A DNA stretch of 64,000 bases from Gillisella taibaishanensis (lineage in GTDB: Bacteria > Pseudomonadota > Alphaproteobacteria > Rhizobiales > Rhizobiaceae): contig NZ_MKIN01000027.1 in NCBI RefSeq assembly GCF_001938985.1, positions 453,791 through 517,790 of the forward strand, in the 5' to 3' direction. The translations under genes and the position numbers were made by a program. This document shows positions 42,962 to 52,114 of this stretch, piece after piece. Under the pieces are notes generated by a model. That model was given only the letters and a program-made list of their open reading frames with translations, was not told where the DNA came from and ran no database searches. Numbering within the stretch: the stretch's first letter is position 1; each line of letters starts with the position of its first letter.

Positions 42962-43210
42962 ATGGCGCATCAAGTTCCAGCCAGTGCATTTTCTCGGCAG
43001 TTCGGCAAGATCCGCGAGGACGTCTACGAAGCCGGTGTGATCGAGGTCACCGCGCATGACCGCGTGGTCGGCGCTTATATCAGCCCGAAGGAATTGGAGC
43101 GCTTCAACAGGTTGAAAAAGATGGAGCGGGACGTCGTCACCTTCAGCGACTTTGACGACGATATGCTGGCGGAGCTTCGCGACACTCAGTGGGGCGTCAT
43201 CTCTAAGTGA
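42962..43210 (+). CDS. Antitoxin (Phd/YefM- or PemI-like)
   Basis: 82 aa from the ATG at 42962 with AGGAG. MAHQVPASAFSRQFGKIRED begins a small DNA-binding domain of the Phd/YefM type. An acidic C-terminal tail (VVTFSDFDDDMLAELRD) would wrap the toxin. The stop overlaps the toxin GTG by 4 bases (GTGA), the standard TA coupling. Expected to neutralise the downstream toxin and repress the promoter at 42908. Confidence 0.8.
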   Translation: MAHQVPASAFSRQFGKIREDVYEAGVIEVTAHDRVVGAYISPKELERFNRLKKMERDVVTFSDFDDDMLAELRDTQWGVISK

Positions 43211-43635
43211 ATTATCCAGACCCCGTTCCCGGTCTCGTCATTCGCTACAACTACCTCTGGCGAAAAGACGAGTTGGAAGGCTTTGCGCTAGGTGAAAAGG
43301 ACCGCCCCTGTGCCATCATCCTCGCATCGCGAAAGACCGGACTGGTCACGGTCATTCCGATTACACATTCGCCTCCCGAACCTGGCGAGGAGCATCTTTC
43401 CATAGAAATTCCTCTCGACATCTGCAGGCAATGCGGCCTGGATAGCGGTGGGAATTATATTCGGCTTGGCGAGACCAACCGATTTCTCTGGCCTGGAATC
43501 CATTTACGACCGCTTCTCTCTGATCCGTCCAGGATCGATTACGGAGTGCTTCCGAAACCGTTTTTCGAATCCGTCATGGCCCGCGTCATCGAGATGGTCG
43601 AAAAGCAGATGGTCAGCCTGACCAAGCGAAGTTAA
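43207..43635 (+). CDS. PemK/MazF-like toxin
   Basis: 142 aa starting at GTG 43207. PGLVIRYNYLW, KDRPCAIILASRK and TVIPITHSPPEPGEE form the SH3-like beta-barrel pattern of the PemK/MazF RNase family, with a C-terminal helix (VMARVIEMVEKQM). Probably a sequence-specific mRNA interferase controlled by the preceding antitoxin. Its last 23 bases overlap the 3' end of the convergent ROK gene. Confidence 0.8.
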   Translation: MNYPDPVPGLVIRYNYLWRKDELEGFALGEKDRPCAIILASRKTGLVTVIPITHSPPEPGEEHLSIEIPLDICRQCGLDSGGNYIRLGETNRFLWPGIHLRPLLSDPSRIDYGVLPKPFFESVMARVIEMVEKQMVSLTKRS

Positions 43636-44860
43636 GCCTTCGTGCCACGCAGTTTCCGGCACCCCTCACCCCCCCAAACAGCCGCTCGTCTATCGCCCGC
43701 AGCGCATGGTCCACGTGCCCCTCCTGCACGAGATCGGCTTCGTCTCCGACCAGGCTGATGGAAGGCATGCCATCCAGCCGCACTTGCAGGGAGGGGCTGA
43801 GGCCCTCTTCGATACCCTGGGCCAGCAGGTCGTAGTAGCGGGTGCCGGGGCCGGTGATGATGACAGGCAAGGTCTCGTGCAGGCTGAAGACCCGCGACAG
43901 GCCCTGGCCGAGCGCCAACCCCGCCTGCCGGAAGGCATATTGGGCGGTGCGGTTGCCCTGGCGGGCGGAGAGCGCGATCTTGTCCATCTCGGTGATCGGC
44001 ACGAATTTGGCCGGGATGGTGTCGGGGCGCACTTCAAAGGCCATGCGCAGGATGCCGTAGAAGCCAGCGGCGGCCTCGATGCAGCCGCGCGCGCCGCAGC
44101 GGCAGAGCTTGGTATCGGCGGTGTTGAGCATATGGCCGAAATTCGGGGCGGTGACCGCGACCGTTCCATCCGGCATCGGCCGAGCAATGCCAAGGCCGAT
44201 GCTGTGGCCGAGTGACAGCGCAAGCAGGCCACGGAAAGCCCCGTCCTGGCTGTCCAGGCGCCGGGCTAGGCCGTGGGCAACCAGTAGGGTTTCATTGCTC
44301 ACAAGCGTCAGCGCCCGCTCGAAACCGGCAAGACCGGCGGCGAAATCGAGCGGCTGGCGGCCAAAGACCGGCGACCAGATCAGCCGCGCCCCCGCCGGAT
44401 CGACAATGCCTTTGGAGCTAACCGACAATGCCGCCACCGTCTCCGGCGCCAGCTTGGAGCGGTCGGCAAGCCGTCCAAGGCTGCGGGCGAGCCCCTCGAC
44501 AAAGGCCTCGACGGAGACATCAATCTGGCGCGGCTCCTCGATGCGGTCCATCAGCGTGCCGCGATAGTCCGACAGGGAAAAATGCAGCCGGTCGGAGGTG
44601 ATGCGCACCGCCATGACATGGGCGAAACCCCGACGGCGCGACAGCAGAACGCGCGGCCGGCCACGCGCGCCAGCCACTTGCTGCTCGTGCCGCTCGATGA
44701 CGCCGGCCTGTTCCAGCTCGCCGGTGATCGCGGTTACCGTCGCAGAGGCAAGCCCGGTCACGGCGGCGATGTCCGTATGGGCCATGGCCGGAGCGGCCCT
44801 GAGCGCGCTCAGCACCAAGGCCGAGTTCTGCCGGCGGATCTGCTCGCTGCTGGATTTCAT
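43613..44860 (-). CDS. xylR: ROK-family transcriptional regulator (XylR-like)
   Basis: About 415 aa from the ATG at 44860 (or 44866). N-terminal winged HTH (ALVLSALRAAPAMAHTDIAA), then a ROK sugar-kinase-like domain with the zinc motif LCRCGARGCIEAAAGF and SLGHSIGLGIA. Catalytic ATP-binding residues of the kinases are not needed in regulators. Divergent from xylose importer genes, so it most likely represses them until xylose binds. The convergent toxin gene overlaps its 3' end; the C-terminal residues may therefore be altered from the ancestral protein. Confidence 0.87.
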   Translation of the reverse strand: MKSSSEQIRRQNSALVLSALRAAPAMAHTDIAAVTGLASATVTAITGELEQAGVIERHEQQVAGARGRPRVLLSRRRGFAHVMAVRITSDRLHFSLSDYRGTLMDRIEEPRQIDVSVEAFVEGLARSLGRLADRSKLAPETVAALSVSSKGIVDPAGARLIWSPVFGRQPLDFAAGLAGFERALTLVSNETLLVAHGLARRLDSQDGAFRGLLALSLGHSIGLGIARPMPDGTVAVTAPNFGHMLNTADTKLCRCGARGCIEAAAGFYGILRMAFEVRPDTIPAKFVPITEMDKIALSARQGNRTAQYAFRQAGLALGQGLSRVFSLHETLPVIITGPGTRYYDLLAQGIEEGLSPSLQVRLDGMPSISLVGDEADLVQEGHVDHALRAIDERLFGGVRGAGNCVARRLNFAWSG

Positions 44861-45029
44861 CAGCATCGATCGGCCGACCCTTTCCTATTCTTCGTCTTGA
44901 CTGGCGAAAGCACATGCCCCTCCCAAAGCATCTGTTTCAGTCTGCGTTCACGCTCTGCCTTTTCTCCCTAAAGGTTTCGCTTAACCACCCTTCAACCATA
45001 TTGACAGGCTGAAAATCTTCTGCCAGTTA

Positions 45030-45050
45030 TTTTCTCGACTGTCGAGAAAA
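45030..45050. promoter_or_regulatory. Perfect palindromic operator upstream of xylose importer
   Basis: TTTTCTCGAC-T-GTCGAGAAAA: a perfect 10-bp inverted repeat with one central base, ~115 bases before the binding-protein start and ~170 from the ROK gene. TTGACA lies at 45001-45006, so the site would overlap or lie just after the -10 region. Best candidate for the ROK regulator's binding site. Confidence 0.75.
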
Positions 45051-45163
45051 ACAATCATCGGCCCGCAAACGGGCATGGGGTTGGGGAACGGAGACAGTTT
45101 TCCGGCAGTGCGGCGGCGGACGAGGAGGTCTGCCCGCGCTGCCTTCACCTGGGGAGGTTTACA

Positions 45164-46204
45164 ATGAAATCCGTTTTGAAACTGATGGCAGTTGCTGCCG
45201 TCTTGACGACCGCGCATGTGCCTGTCTATGCCAAGGACCTGGTGATCGGGGTCTCCTGGTCCAACTTCCAGGAAGAGCGTTGGAAGACCGACGAGGCCGC
45301 CATCAAGGAAGCGCTGAAGGCCTCCGGCGCCAAGTATATTTCCGCCGATGCCCAGACATCCGCCGCCAAGCAGCTTACCGATATCGAAAGCCTGATTTCG
45401 CAGGGCGCCAATGCCCTTATCGTGCTGGCGCAGGACTCAAGCGCCATCGGCCCGGCCATCGAAAAGGCCGCTGCTGAAGGCATTCCAGTCATCGGCTATG
45501 ACCGCCTGATCGAAAATCCGAGCACCTATTACATCACCTTCGACAACAAGGAAGTCGGCCGGCTGCAGGCCAAGGAAGTGATGAAGGTCAAGCCATCGGG
45601 CAATTACGTGTTCATCAAGGGCGGCTCCACCGATCCGAACGCCGATTTCGTGTTCTCCGGGCAGATGGAAGTGCTGAAGGATGCGATGTCCGCCGGCAAG
45701 ATCAAGAATGTCGGCGAAGCCTATACCGATGGCTGGAAGCCGGAAATCGCCCAGAAGAACATGGAGCAGTTCCTGACCGCCAACAACAACAAGGTCGATG
45801 CGGTCGTCTCGTCGAACGACGGCATGGCCGGCGGCGTTGTCGCAGCGCTGGAAGCCCAGGGCATGGCCGGTTCCGTACCGGTTTCCGGCCAGGACGGCGA
45901 CAAGGCAGCTCTCAACCGCGTTGCGCTCGGCACCCAGACCGTATCGGTCTGGAAGGATAGCCGCATGCTCGGCAAGAAGGCCGGCGAAATTGCGGTGGCT
46001 CTGGCCGGCGGCAAGAAGATGAGCGAAATCCCTGGCACGATCCAGTTCAAGGGCGGCTCCAAGGGCGTGGACATGAGCTCGCAGTTCCTGATGCCGCAGG
46101 CGATCACCAAGGACAATCTGAAGGTCGTTCTCGACGCCAAGTGGATCGACAAGAAGACGCTGTGCCAGGGTGTGAAGGCCGGCGCGGTCGAGGTCTGCAA
46201 GTAA
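45164..46204 (+). CDS. xylF: Xylose ABC transporter substrate-binding protein
   Basis: 346 aa with GGGGAGG before the ATG. Signal peptide MKSVLKLMAVAAVLTTAHVP ending VYA. Type I periplasmic binding-protein fold: LVIGVSWSNFQEERWKTDEA, GYDRLIENPSTYYITFDNKE, VVSSNDGMAGGVVAALEAQG and SGQDGDKAALNRVALGTQTV closely resemble XylF. Binds D-xylose in the periplasm and delivers it to XylH/XylG. Regulated by the divergent ROK protein. Confidence 0.9.
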   Translation: MKSVLKLMAVAAVLTTAHVPVYAKDLVIGVSWSNFQEERWKTDEAAIKEALKASGAKYISADAQTSAAKQLTDIESLISQGANALIVLAQDSSAIGPAIEKAAAEGIPVIGYDRLIENPSTYYITFDNKEVGRLQAKEVMKVKPSGNYVFIKGGSTDPNADFVFSGQMEVLKDAMSAGKIKNVGEAYTDGWKPEIAQKNMEQFLTANNNKVDAVVSSNDGMAGGVVAALEAQGMAGSVPVSGQDGDKAALNRVALGTQTVSVWKDSRMLGKKAGEIAVALAGGKKMSEIPGTIQFKGGSKGVDMSSQFLMPQAITKDNLKVVLDAKWIDKKTLCQGVKAGAVEVCK

Positions 46205-46289
46205 GATCGGTGATATGGGCCGCGGCGCAAACGCTTGCGCTGCGGCCTATATGATCGAACCGGTTCCAGTTCGCAGCGCAAATAGTCGT

Positions 46290-46493
46290 GGCTTCGCCCC
46301 CCTCATCCCCCTGCCGGGACCTTCTCCCCGCTGGGGAGAAGAGACCAAAGCCATAGCCCTCGGCCTTATTCTGATGTTGAAAAAGGGCTCTGTTCGCTTC
46401 TTACAGCAACAGAGAAAGCGCAGACGGCGCTGCAAATCTCTTCTCCCCAGCGGGGAGAAGGTGGCGGCAGCCGGATGAGGGGGCGGCGAAGCC
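46290..46493. repeat. REP-like palindromic doublet forming a 50-bp inverted repeat
   Basis: Left arm 46290-46341 (GGCTTCGCCCCCCTCATCCC ... CTTCTCCCCGCTGGGGAGAAG) and right arm 46440-46493 (CTTCTCCCCAGCGGGGAGAA ... GGATGAGGGGGCGGCGAAGCC) are reverse complements over most of their length, with ~100 bases between. Each arm also has its own small palindrome. Lies between xylF and xylH, so it may limit expression of the membrane components relative to the binding protein. Confidence 0.8.
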
Positions 46494-46630
46494 GAACAAT
46501 GCGCCTATCCGCAGGCGAGAGATGGCTTTCAAAGCGAGGCGTGACTGGAAGTCCTTCAACATCCCATGCCGCCGCACCCCAAGTGTGCGTCGATGCGCCT
46601 GCCGTAAGTTCATAGAGGAGCAACAGGTCC

Positions 46631-47944
46631 ATGGTGGATCACACAATCGGCACTGCTGCCAATAGCGCCCGCCCAACCAAGGGCAATGTCTTGCAGAGGT
46701 TTTTCAAGGCCACCGAAATCGACACCCGGCTCATGGGCATGGTGCTGGCGCTGCTGATCATCTGGTTCGGCTTCAACATCCTCTCGGACGGGCTGTTTCT
46801 GACCTCGCGCAACCTGTGGAACCTGTCGGTGCAGGCCGCCTCCGTCTCCGTGATGGCGACGGGCATGGTACTTGTCATCGTCACCCGCAATATCGACCTG
46901 TCCGTCGGCTCCATTCTGGGCTTCGTCGGCATGATGATGGCGGTCACGCAGACGAAATTCCTGCCGCCGCTGCTCGGCTACGATCACCCCGCCATGTGGG
47001 TGCTGGCGCTGGCCTTCGGCATCGCGATCGGGGCAGCCATCGGCGCCTTCCAGGGCGTGATCATCGCCTTCATGAACGTGCCTTCGTTCATCGTCACGCT
47101 CGGCGGCCTGCTGGTCTGGCGCGGATGCGCATGGATGGTCACGAGCGGCGCCACCGTTGCGCCGATGGATACCCGCTTCCGTCTGATGGGCGGCGGGGCA
47201 GACGGCTCGATCGGCGCCACCGCCAGCTGGGTGGTCGGCATTATCGCCTGCGTCTTCATCGTGCTGTCGATCCTGCATTCGCGCAAGCAGCGCAAGCGTT
47301 TCGGCTTTCCGCTGAAGCCCGTCTGGGCCGAATATTTCATGGGCCTGCTCGGCTGCGGCGTGGTGCTTGGCGCCGTCAACGTGCTCAACAGTTATTACAT
47401 GCCGGTCAATCTGGCCCGCAAATACGCCGAGGCCAATAACATTCCCTGGCCGGATGGCGGGCTCGACATATCCCTAGGCATTGCCGTGCCCGTGCTGATC
47501 GCGCTTGGCATTGCCGTTGTCATGACCTTCCTCACCAACCGCACCCGGTTCGGCCGCTATGTGTTTGCCATCGGTGGCAATCCGGAAGCAGCCGTCTTGG
47601 CGGGCATCAAGACCCGCTGGGTCACGGTCAGGATCTTTGCGCTGATGGGTGCGCTTTGCGCCATCGCCGCTGCGATTTCGACCGCCCGCCTCAACGCCGC
47701 CACCAATGCGCAGGGCACACTGGACGAGCTCTATACCATTGCAGCAGCCGTTATCGGCGGCACGTCGCTGGCCGGCGGGGCCGGCACCATTGCCGGTGCG
47801 GTGCTTGGCGCCATCGTCATGCAATCGCTCAATTCGGGCATGGTGCTGCTTGGCATGGATACGCCGCTGCAAAGCATCGTCATCGGCATCGTGCTGGTCA
47901 TCGCGGTCTGGCTGGATACGGTTTACCGCGCCCGCACACGCTAA
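46631..47944 (+). CDS. xylH: Xylose ABC transporter permease
   Basis: 437 aa. About ten to twelve TM helices of the BPD_transp_2 family, with the conserved VTRNIDLSVGSILGFVGMMM, AFMNVPSFIVTLGGLLVWRG and AVIGGTSLAGGAGTIAGAVL regions. The extended central loop (KQRKRFGFPLKPVWAEYFMG) is typical of XylH. Forms the xylose channel with XylF and the ATPase encoded downstream. Confidence 0.92.
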   Translation: MVDHTIGTAANSARPTKGNVLQRFFKATEIDTRLMGMVLALLIIWFGFNILSDGLFLTSRNLWNLSVQAASVSVMATGMVLVIVTRNIDLSVGSILGFVGMMMAVTQTKFLPPLLGYDHPAMWVLALAFGIAIGAAIGAFQGVIIAFMNVPSFIVTLGGLLVWRGCAWMVTSGATVAPMDTRFRLMGGGADGSIGATASWVVGIIACVFIVLSILHSRKQRKRFGFPLKPVWAEYFMGLLGCGVVLGAVNVLNSYYMPVNLARKYAEANNIPWPDGGLDISLGIAVPVLIALGIAVVMTFLTNRTRFGRYVFAIGGNPEAAVLAGIKTRWVTVRIFALMGALCAIAAAISTARLNAATNAQGTLDELYTIAAAVIGGTSLAGGAGTIAGAVLGAIVMQSLNSGMVLLGMDTPLQSIVIGIVLVIAVWLDTVYRARTR

Positions 47945-48015
47945 ATCTATAGGGCACCTTGAGCGCAAAGGCGGGGTCCGCTTTTGCCGCCGGTACCGGA
48001 AAGGGAGTTATCTCT

Positions 48016-48816
48016 ATGACTCAGACTGCAAGCCCCCTCACCGCCAGCCCGCTGGTGGAAATGAAGAACATTTCCATTTCCTTCGGCGGCATTCATGCGG
48101 TGGACGATGCCTCGGTCAATCTCAATGCCGGCGAAGTCGTCGCGCTGCTTGGCCATAACGGCGCCGGTAAATCGACGCTGATCAAGATCCTGTCCGGCGC
48201 CTACAAGCGCGATACCGGCGAGATCCTGATCAATGGCGAGCCGGCCGAGATCAACAATCCGCGCGATGCCAAGCGTTACGGTATCGAGACGATCTACCAG
48301 ACGCTGGCCGTTGCCGACAATGTCGATGCCGCCGCCAACCTCTATCTCGGGCGCGAGCTGCGCACCCCCTGGGGCACGCTTGATGATGTGGCGATGGAGG
48401 CGAAGGCCCGCGAGGTGATGGGCCGGCTCAACCCGAATTTCCAGCGCTTCAAGGAGCCGGTCAAAGCGCTCTCCGGCGGCCAGCGGCAATCGGTGGCAAT
48501 TGCCCGCGCCATCCTGTTCGACGCCCGCATCCTGATCATGGACGAACCGACGGCAGCGCTCGGCCCTCAGGAAACCGCGCAGGTCGGCGAGCTGATCTCG
48601 CAGCTGAAGCGCGAGGGCATCGGCATCTTCCTGATCAGCCACGACATCCACGACGTCTTCGACCTTGCCGACCGCGTGTTCGTGATGAAGAACGGCAAAG
48701 TCGTCGGCCATGCCCGCACCCAGGATGTCACCAAGGACGAAGTACTCGGCATGATCATCCTCGGCAAGGTCCCCCCGGGCGCCGTGCCGGGACCGGGGGC
48801 GATGCAGGTAGCGTGA
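48016..48816 (+). CDS. xylG: Xylose ABC transporter ATP-binding protein (single NBD)
   Basis: 266 aa from the ATG at 48016 (AAAGGGAG upstream). Walker A GHNGAGKSTL, signature LSGGQRQSVAIAR, Walker B ILIMDEPTAALG and a switch His in ISHDIHDVF. It contains one nucleotide-binding domain, whereas E. coli XylG is a two-domain fusion, so this version must dimerise. Alphaproteobacterial xylose/sugar importers often have this form. Last gene of the cluster. Confidence 0.9.
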   Translation: MTQTASPLTASPLVEMKNISISFGGIHAVDDASVNLNAGEVVALLGHNGAGKSTLIKILSGAYKRDTGEILINGEPAEINNPRDAKRYGIETIYQTLAVADNVDAAANLYLGRELRTPWGTLDDVAMEAKAREVMGRLNPNFQRFKEPVKALSGGQRQSVAIARAILFDARILIMDEPTAALGPQETAQVGELISQLKREGIGIFLISHDIHDVFDLADRVFVMKNGKVVGHARTQDVTKDEVLGMIILGKVPPGAVPGPGAMQVA

Positions 48817-48823
48817 GCGTGCC

Positions 48824-49699
48824 TTACGACGCCATGCCGGACGCAGCCGCTGCGATCAGCACCACGCCGAGAATGATGCGGTAGATCACGAAGGGCCAGG
48901 TGGAGAAGCGTTCGAGGAAGCGCATCAGGCCCCAGATGGCGATGAGCGAGGAAATGCCGCCGGCGACAAGGCCGACGGCGAGCAGCGCCCAGCCGTGACC
49001 GTCGAGCGCCAGCTTGTGCAGTTCCCAGACTTCCTTGAGGCCGGCGAGCAAAATGGCCGGCAGGCCGAGCAGGAAGGAAAAGCGCGCAGCTTCCTCGCGC
49101 TTGAAGCCGAGCGCCAGCGCCGCCGTCATCGTGGCGCCGGAGCGCGATACGCCGGGGATCAGCGCGCCGACCTGGGCAAGGCCGACCAAGAGGATATCGA
49201 GCGGGCGGATGCTTGGCAGGTCGCGCCGGTGTTTTGCCAGAAGCTCGGTTGCCGCCAGAAGCCCGCCCATGACGATACACGCAAGCCCGACCGCCCAGAG
49301 GCTGCGCAGCGGTGAGCCGCAGCTGTTGAGCGTATGCGACAGCGCCAGGCCTGCGACGATGATCGGCAGCGTGCCGATCAGGATCCACAGAACCAGCTGG
49401 AAATCAAAATTCTCGAAATCGCGCCGCCGCGCCGCCTGGATCGAACCGGCAGCGAGACCCCTGATGTCGCGCCAGAAATAGCTGATGACGCCCACCAGCG
49501 CGGCCATCTGCATGGCCGCGGAAAAGGCTGCACCCGGATCAGGCCAGCCGAGCAGCGCCGGCACCACCCGCATATGGGCAGACGACGAGACCGGAACCAG
49601 TTCCGTCACCCCCTGCACCACGCCCAGAAACGCCGTCTGGACAAAACTCAAATCGACAAACCCGGTTGCCGAGCCCACCACGCATGCATCCGCCATCAT
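48824..49699 (-). CDS. uppP: Undecaprenyl-diphosphatase
   Basis: 291 aa integral membrane protein (about eight helices). Active-site regions GVVQGVTELVPVSSSAHMRV and GALIPGVSRSGATMTAALAL are the BacA/UppP signatures (Glu in TELVP and Arg/Ser in SRSG). Recycles undecaprenyl pyrophosphate for cell-wall and polysaccharide synthesis at the periplasmic face; confers bacitracin tolerance when overproduced in other bacteria. Two adjacent ATGs (49699, 49696). Convergent with xylG. Confidence 0.93.
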   Translation of the reverse strand: MMADACVVGSATGFVDLSFVQTAFLGVVQGVTELVPVSSSAHMRVVPALLGWPDPGAAFSAAMQMAALVGVISYFWRDIRGLAAGSIQAARRRDFENFDFQLVLWILIGTLPIIVAGLALSHTLNSCGSPLRSLWAVGLACIVMGGLLAATELLAKHRRDLPSIRPLDILLVGLAQVGALIPGVSRSGATMTAALALGFKREEAARFSFLLGLPAILLAGLKEVWELHKLALDGHGWALLAVGLVAGGISSLIAIWGLMRFLERFSTWPFVIYRIILGVVLIAAAASGMAS

Positions 49700-50201
49700 T
49701 CACCCTTCCGTCCAAGCCCAAACCGTCCTGGGAAACGCGCCCGCGTGCCCGCTGCCGACAGCACCGACCCGCCTCGATCAGCGGTGATGCCTTTTGCCGT
49801 GCCAACCTGACCATTGGCTTAAACCGATTCCGGTTCAAGGCCCACGCCTTCGGTCAGCGTCATGACGGGCTGCATGGACCATGTCCCCGCGCAGCATTTC
49901 CCTTAGCCGCACCCTCTTCGGCCGCACCCTGTTTGCGTTATGAAACCGTGATCATGGCGGAAGGAAGACCAAAGCAGCGTAACAGGCGTGTGACGCCCGC
50001 CCTTGCATCAAGGGGAGCCACCGGCGCGCTACAACTTGAAGTCGTTGCCATGGCCGCATCAAAAACCCACCTAATTTAGTGGGAAATACATATGCTCAAT
50101 TAGCGATTCTTAAACCCGTTAGAACATATGTTGTGTGTTGATACAGTTGAGGCGCGTTTCCTTGTGTGCCTGCTCGTTTATTATTTGAACCGGAGTTCCA
50201 G
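49700..50201. other. Intergenic region upstream of the chemoreceptor, no gene seen
   Basis: About 500 bases between the uppP start and the chemoreceptor start. The first ~370 bases are GC-rich and carry only shadow frames. The last ~100 are AT-rich (TTAGTGGGAAATACATATGC, ACATATGTTGTGTGTTGATA) and probably contain the chemoreceptor promoter. No clear sigma-70 or flagellar-sigma box could be fixed. Confidence 0.4.
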
Positions 50202-52016
50202 ATGCGCCTGTCCCTTGGTACCCTGCTGATCTCGCTGTTCAGCGCCATCCTGCTCGTTGTCATCGTTCAAGGCTATTTTGCCACCAATTCGATGAGGATG
50301 ATTGCGGCCGGTAGCCGACAGATTATCGAGACGCGGGTTCCCTCCTTCATCTTGATGGGGCAGATCAACGCCAATTCCTCCGATATCCGCATTGCCCAGG
50401 CCGCCTATCTCGCGGCCAAGGAACCGGCGATGAAGGAGCAGTTCATCAAGGACATGAAAGACGCTCAAGCCAGCTTCGCTGAGCACCGTAAAACCTACGA
50501 GCCGTTGATCGTCGACAAGGAAGACCGTGAGCTTTACGACACATTTTCCAAGGACTGGGCGACCTATGAGGCGATTTGGAGCAAGGTAAAGGCCAGCGCC
50601 GATGCGGGACGCACGGACGAAGCCTTGGCGATGTTCCTCAGCGATGCGTTTTTGATCTACAACAAGGCGGGCGACGACATCCAGAAGGCGGTCGACGACC
50701 TCGCCGGCAATGTCAACGACGAGGGCAAGGCCAACATTGCCAATATCGACGAAGCGAGCTCGGTGCTGCTTGTGGCGCTTGGCGTGGCAATCGTCGTTGC
50801 CGCTGCCGCTGCCGTGATCAGCAATCGCCGCATCATCAAGCCGATCCGCACCATGACCGACAATATGCGTGATCTCGCTGGTGGCGATACGACATTCACC
50901 GTGCCCTATCAGGATCGCAAGGACGAGATCGGCGGCATGTCCGCAGCGCTTCAGGTGTTCAAGGACAGTGCCGTGCGCAGCCGGCAGCTGGAAGCCGAAG
51001 CCGCCGCCGCCCGCGAAAAGGCCGAAAGCGAAAAGGCACGGTTGCAGCAGGAGGCAGAAGCCGCCGCCGCCCTCAAGCTGCAGCAGGCCACGGCTGGTCT
51101 TGCCGCCGGCCTGAAGCGTCTGGCCGCCGGCGATCTCGGCTTTGAACTGACCGAGCCCTTTTCCCAAGAATTCGAGCCGCTGCGCCATGACCTAAATACC
51201 GCCGTGATGCAGCTTGGCGACACCATCGGCACCGTTGCACAATCGGCCGTGGCCATCGGCGCCGGCTCGCGCGAAGTCAGCCATAGCGCCGACGATCTTT
51301 CCAAGCGCACCGAACAGCAGGCGGCTTCGCTGGAAGAAACCGCAGCGGCACTGGACGAAATCACCGTCAACGTCAGCAATTCCGCCAAGCGCGTGCAGGA
51401 GGCCCGCAGCGTTGCCCGCGAGGCAAACGGCAGCGCCGTGCAATCTGGCAAGGTGGTGGCCGAAGCGATCGAGGCGATGCAGCGCATCGAGCAATCCTCA
51501 AACCAGATCTCCAACATCATCGGCGTGATCGACGAAATCGCCTTCCAGACCAACCTGCTGGCGCTGAACGCCGGCGTCGAGGCGGCGCGTGCGGGTGAAG
51601 CAGGACGCGGCTTTGCAGTCGTTGCGACAGAAGTGCGCGAACTTGCCCAGCGCTCGGCCAAGGCCGCCCGCGAGATCAAGGGCCTGATCACCAATTCCGC
51701 CGAAGAAGTCGGCAACGGCGTCACCCATGTGCGCGAAACCGGCAATGTGCTGAAGGATATCGAACAGCATATCATGACAATCAACGGCCTGATGGACGCC
51801 ATTGCCACCTCAGCCCAGGAACAATCCGTCGGCCTCTCCGAAGTCAACACTGCCGTCAACCAGATGGACCAGGTGACCCAGCAAAATGCCGCCATGGTGG
51901 AAGAAACCAGCGCAGCCAGCGCCAACCTCGCCTCCGAAAGCGCGAGATTGCAGCAACTGGTGTCCGGGTTTACGCTGCGGGGTAACGGGGGAAGTGTCGC
52001 GCGTCGGGCGGCTTGA
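50202..52016 (+). CDS. Methyl-accepting chemotaxis protein
   Basis: 604 aa from the ATG at 50202 (CGGAG before it). TM1 about 5-27, a four-helix-bundle ligand domain of ~150 residues (Tar/4HB type), TM2 about 180-205 (SSVLLVALGVAIVVAAAAAV), a HAMP region, a Glu/Ala-rich connector with a second HAMP-like segment, and the signalling hairpin QTNLLALNAGVEAARAGEAG. No C-terminal NWETF-like pentapeptide. A fragment of a second copy of its signalling region lies at 54534-54745. Confidence 0.94.
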   Translation: MRLSLGTLLISLFSAILLVVIVQGYFATNSMRMIAAGSRQIIETRVPSFILMGQINANSSDIRIAQAAYLAAKEPAMKEQFIKDMKDAQASFAEHRKTYEPLIVDKEDRELYDTFSKDWATYEAIWSKVKASADAGRTDEALAMFLSDAFLIYNKAGDDIQKAVDDLAGNVNDEGKANIANIDEASSVLLVALGVAIVVAAAAAVISNRRIIKPIRTMTDNMRDLAGGDTTFTVPYQDRKDEIGGMSAALQVFKDSAVRSRQLEAEAAAAREKAESEKARLQQEAEAAAALKLQQATAGLAAGLKRLAAGDLGFELTEPFSQEFEPLRHDLNTAVMQLGDTIGTVAQSAVAIGAGSREVSHSADDLSKRTEQQAASLEETAAALDEITVNVSNSAKRVQEARSVAREANGSAVQSGKVVAEAIEAMQRIEQSSNQISNIIGVIDEIAFQTNLLALNAGVEAARAGEAGRGFAVVATEVRELAQRSAKAAREIKGLITNSAEEVGNGVTHVRETGNVLKDIEQHIMTINGLMDAIATSAQEQSVGLSEVNTAVNQMDQVTQQNAAMVEETSAASANLASESARLQQLVSGFTLRGNGGSVARRAA

Positions 52017-52075
52017 TTGGACCGTCTCGACGGCTCCAGGCTTCCCTTAGAGCCAGTCCGACGTTGAGAAATAGC

Positions 52076-52104
52076 GGGATGGGCACAAATACGCCGCCCA
52101 TCCC
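52076..52104. terminator. Hairpin between convergent chemoreceptor and SDR genes
   Basis: 9-bp perfect stem GGGATGGGC / GCCCATCCC with an 11-base loop; flanked by TCTCTATTCC on one side and a similar pyrimidine tract on the other strand. Likely a bidirectional terminator. Confidence 0.55.
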
Positions 52105-52114
52105 TCTCTATTCC

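Noticed and set aside
49666..50079. Open frame of 137 codons upstream of the chemoreceptor
   Set aside because: Begins inside the uppP start region, is Pro/Arg/Ser-rich and lacks a ribosome site.
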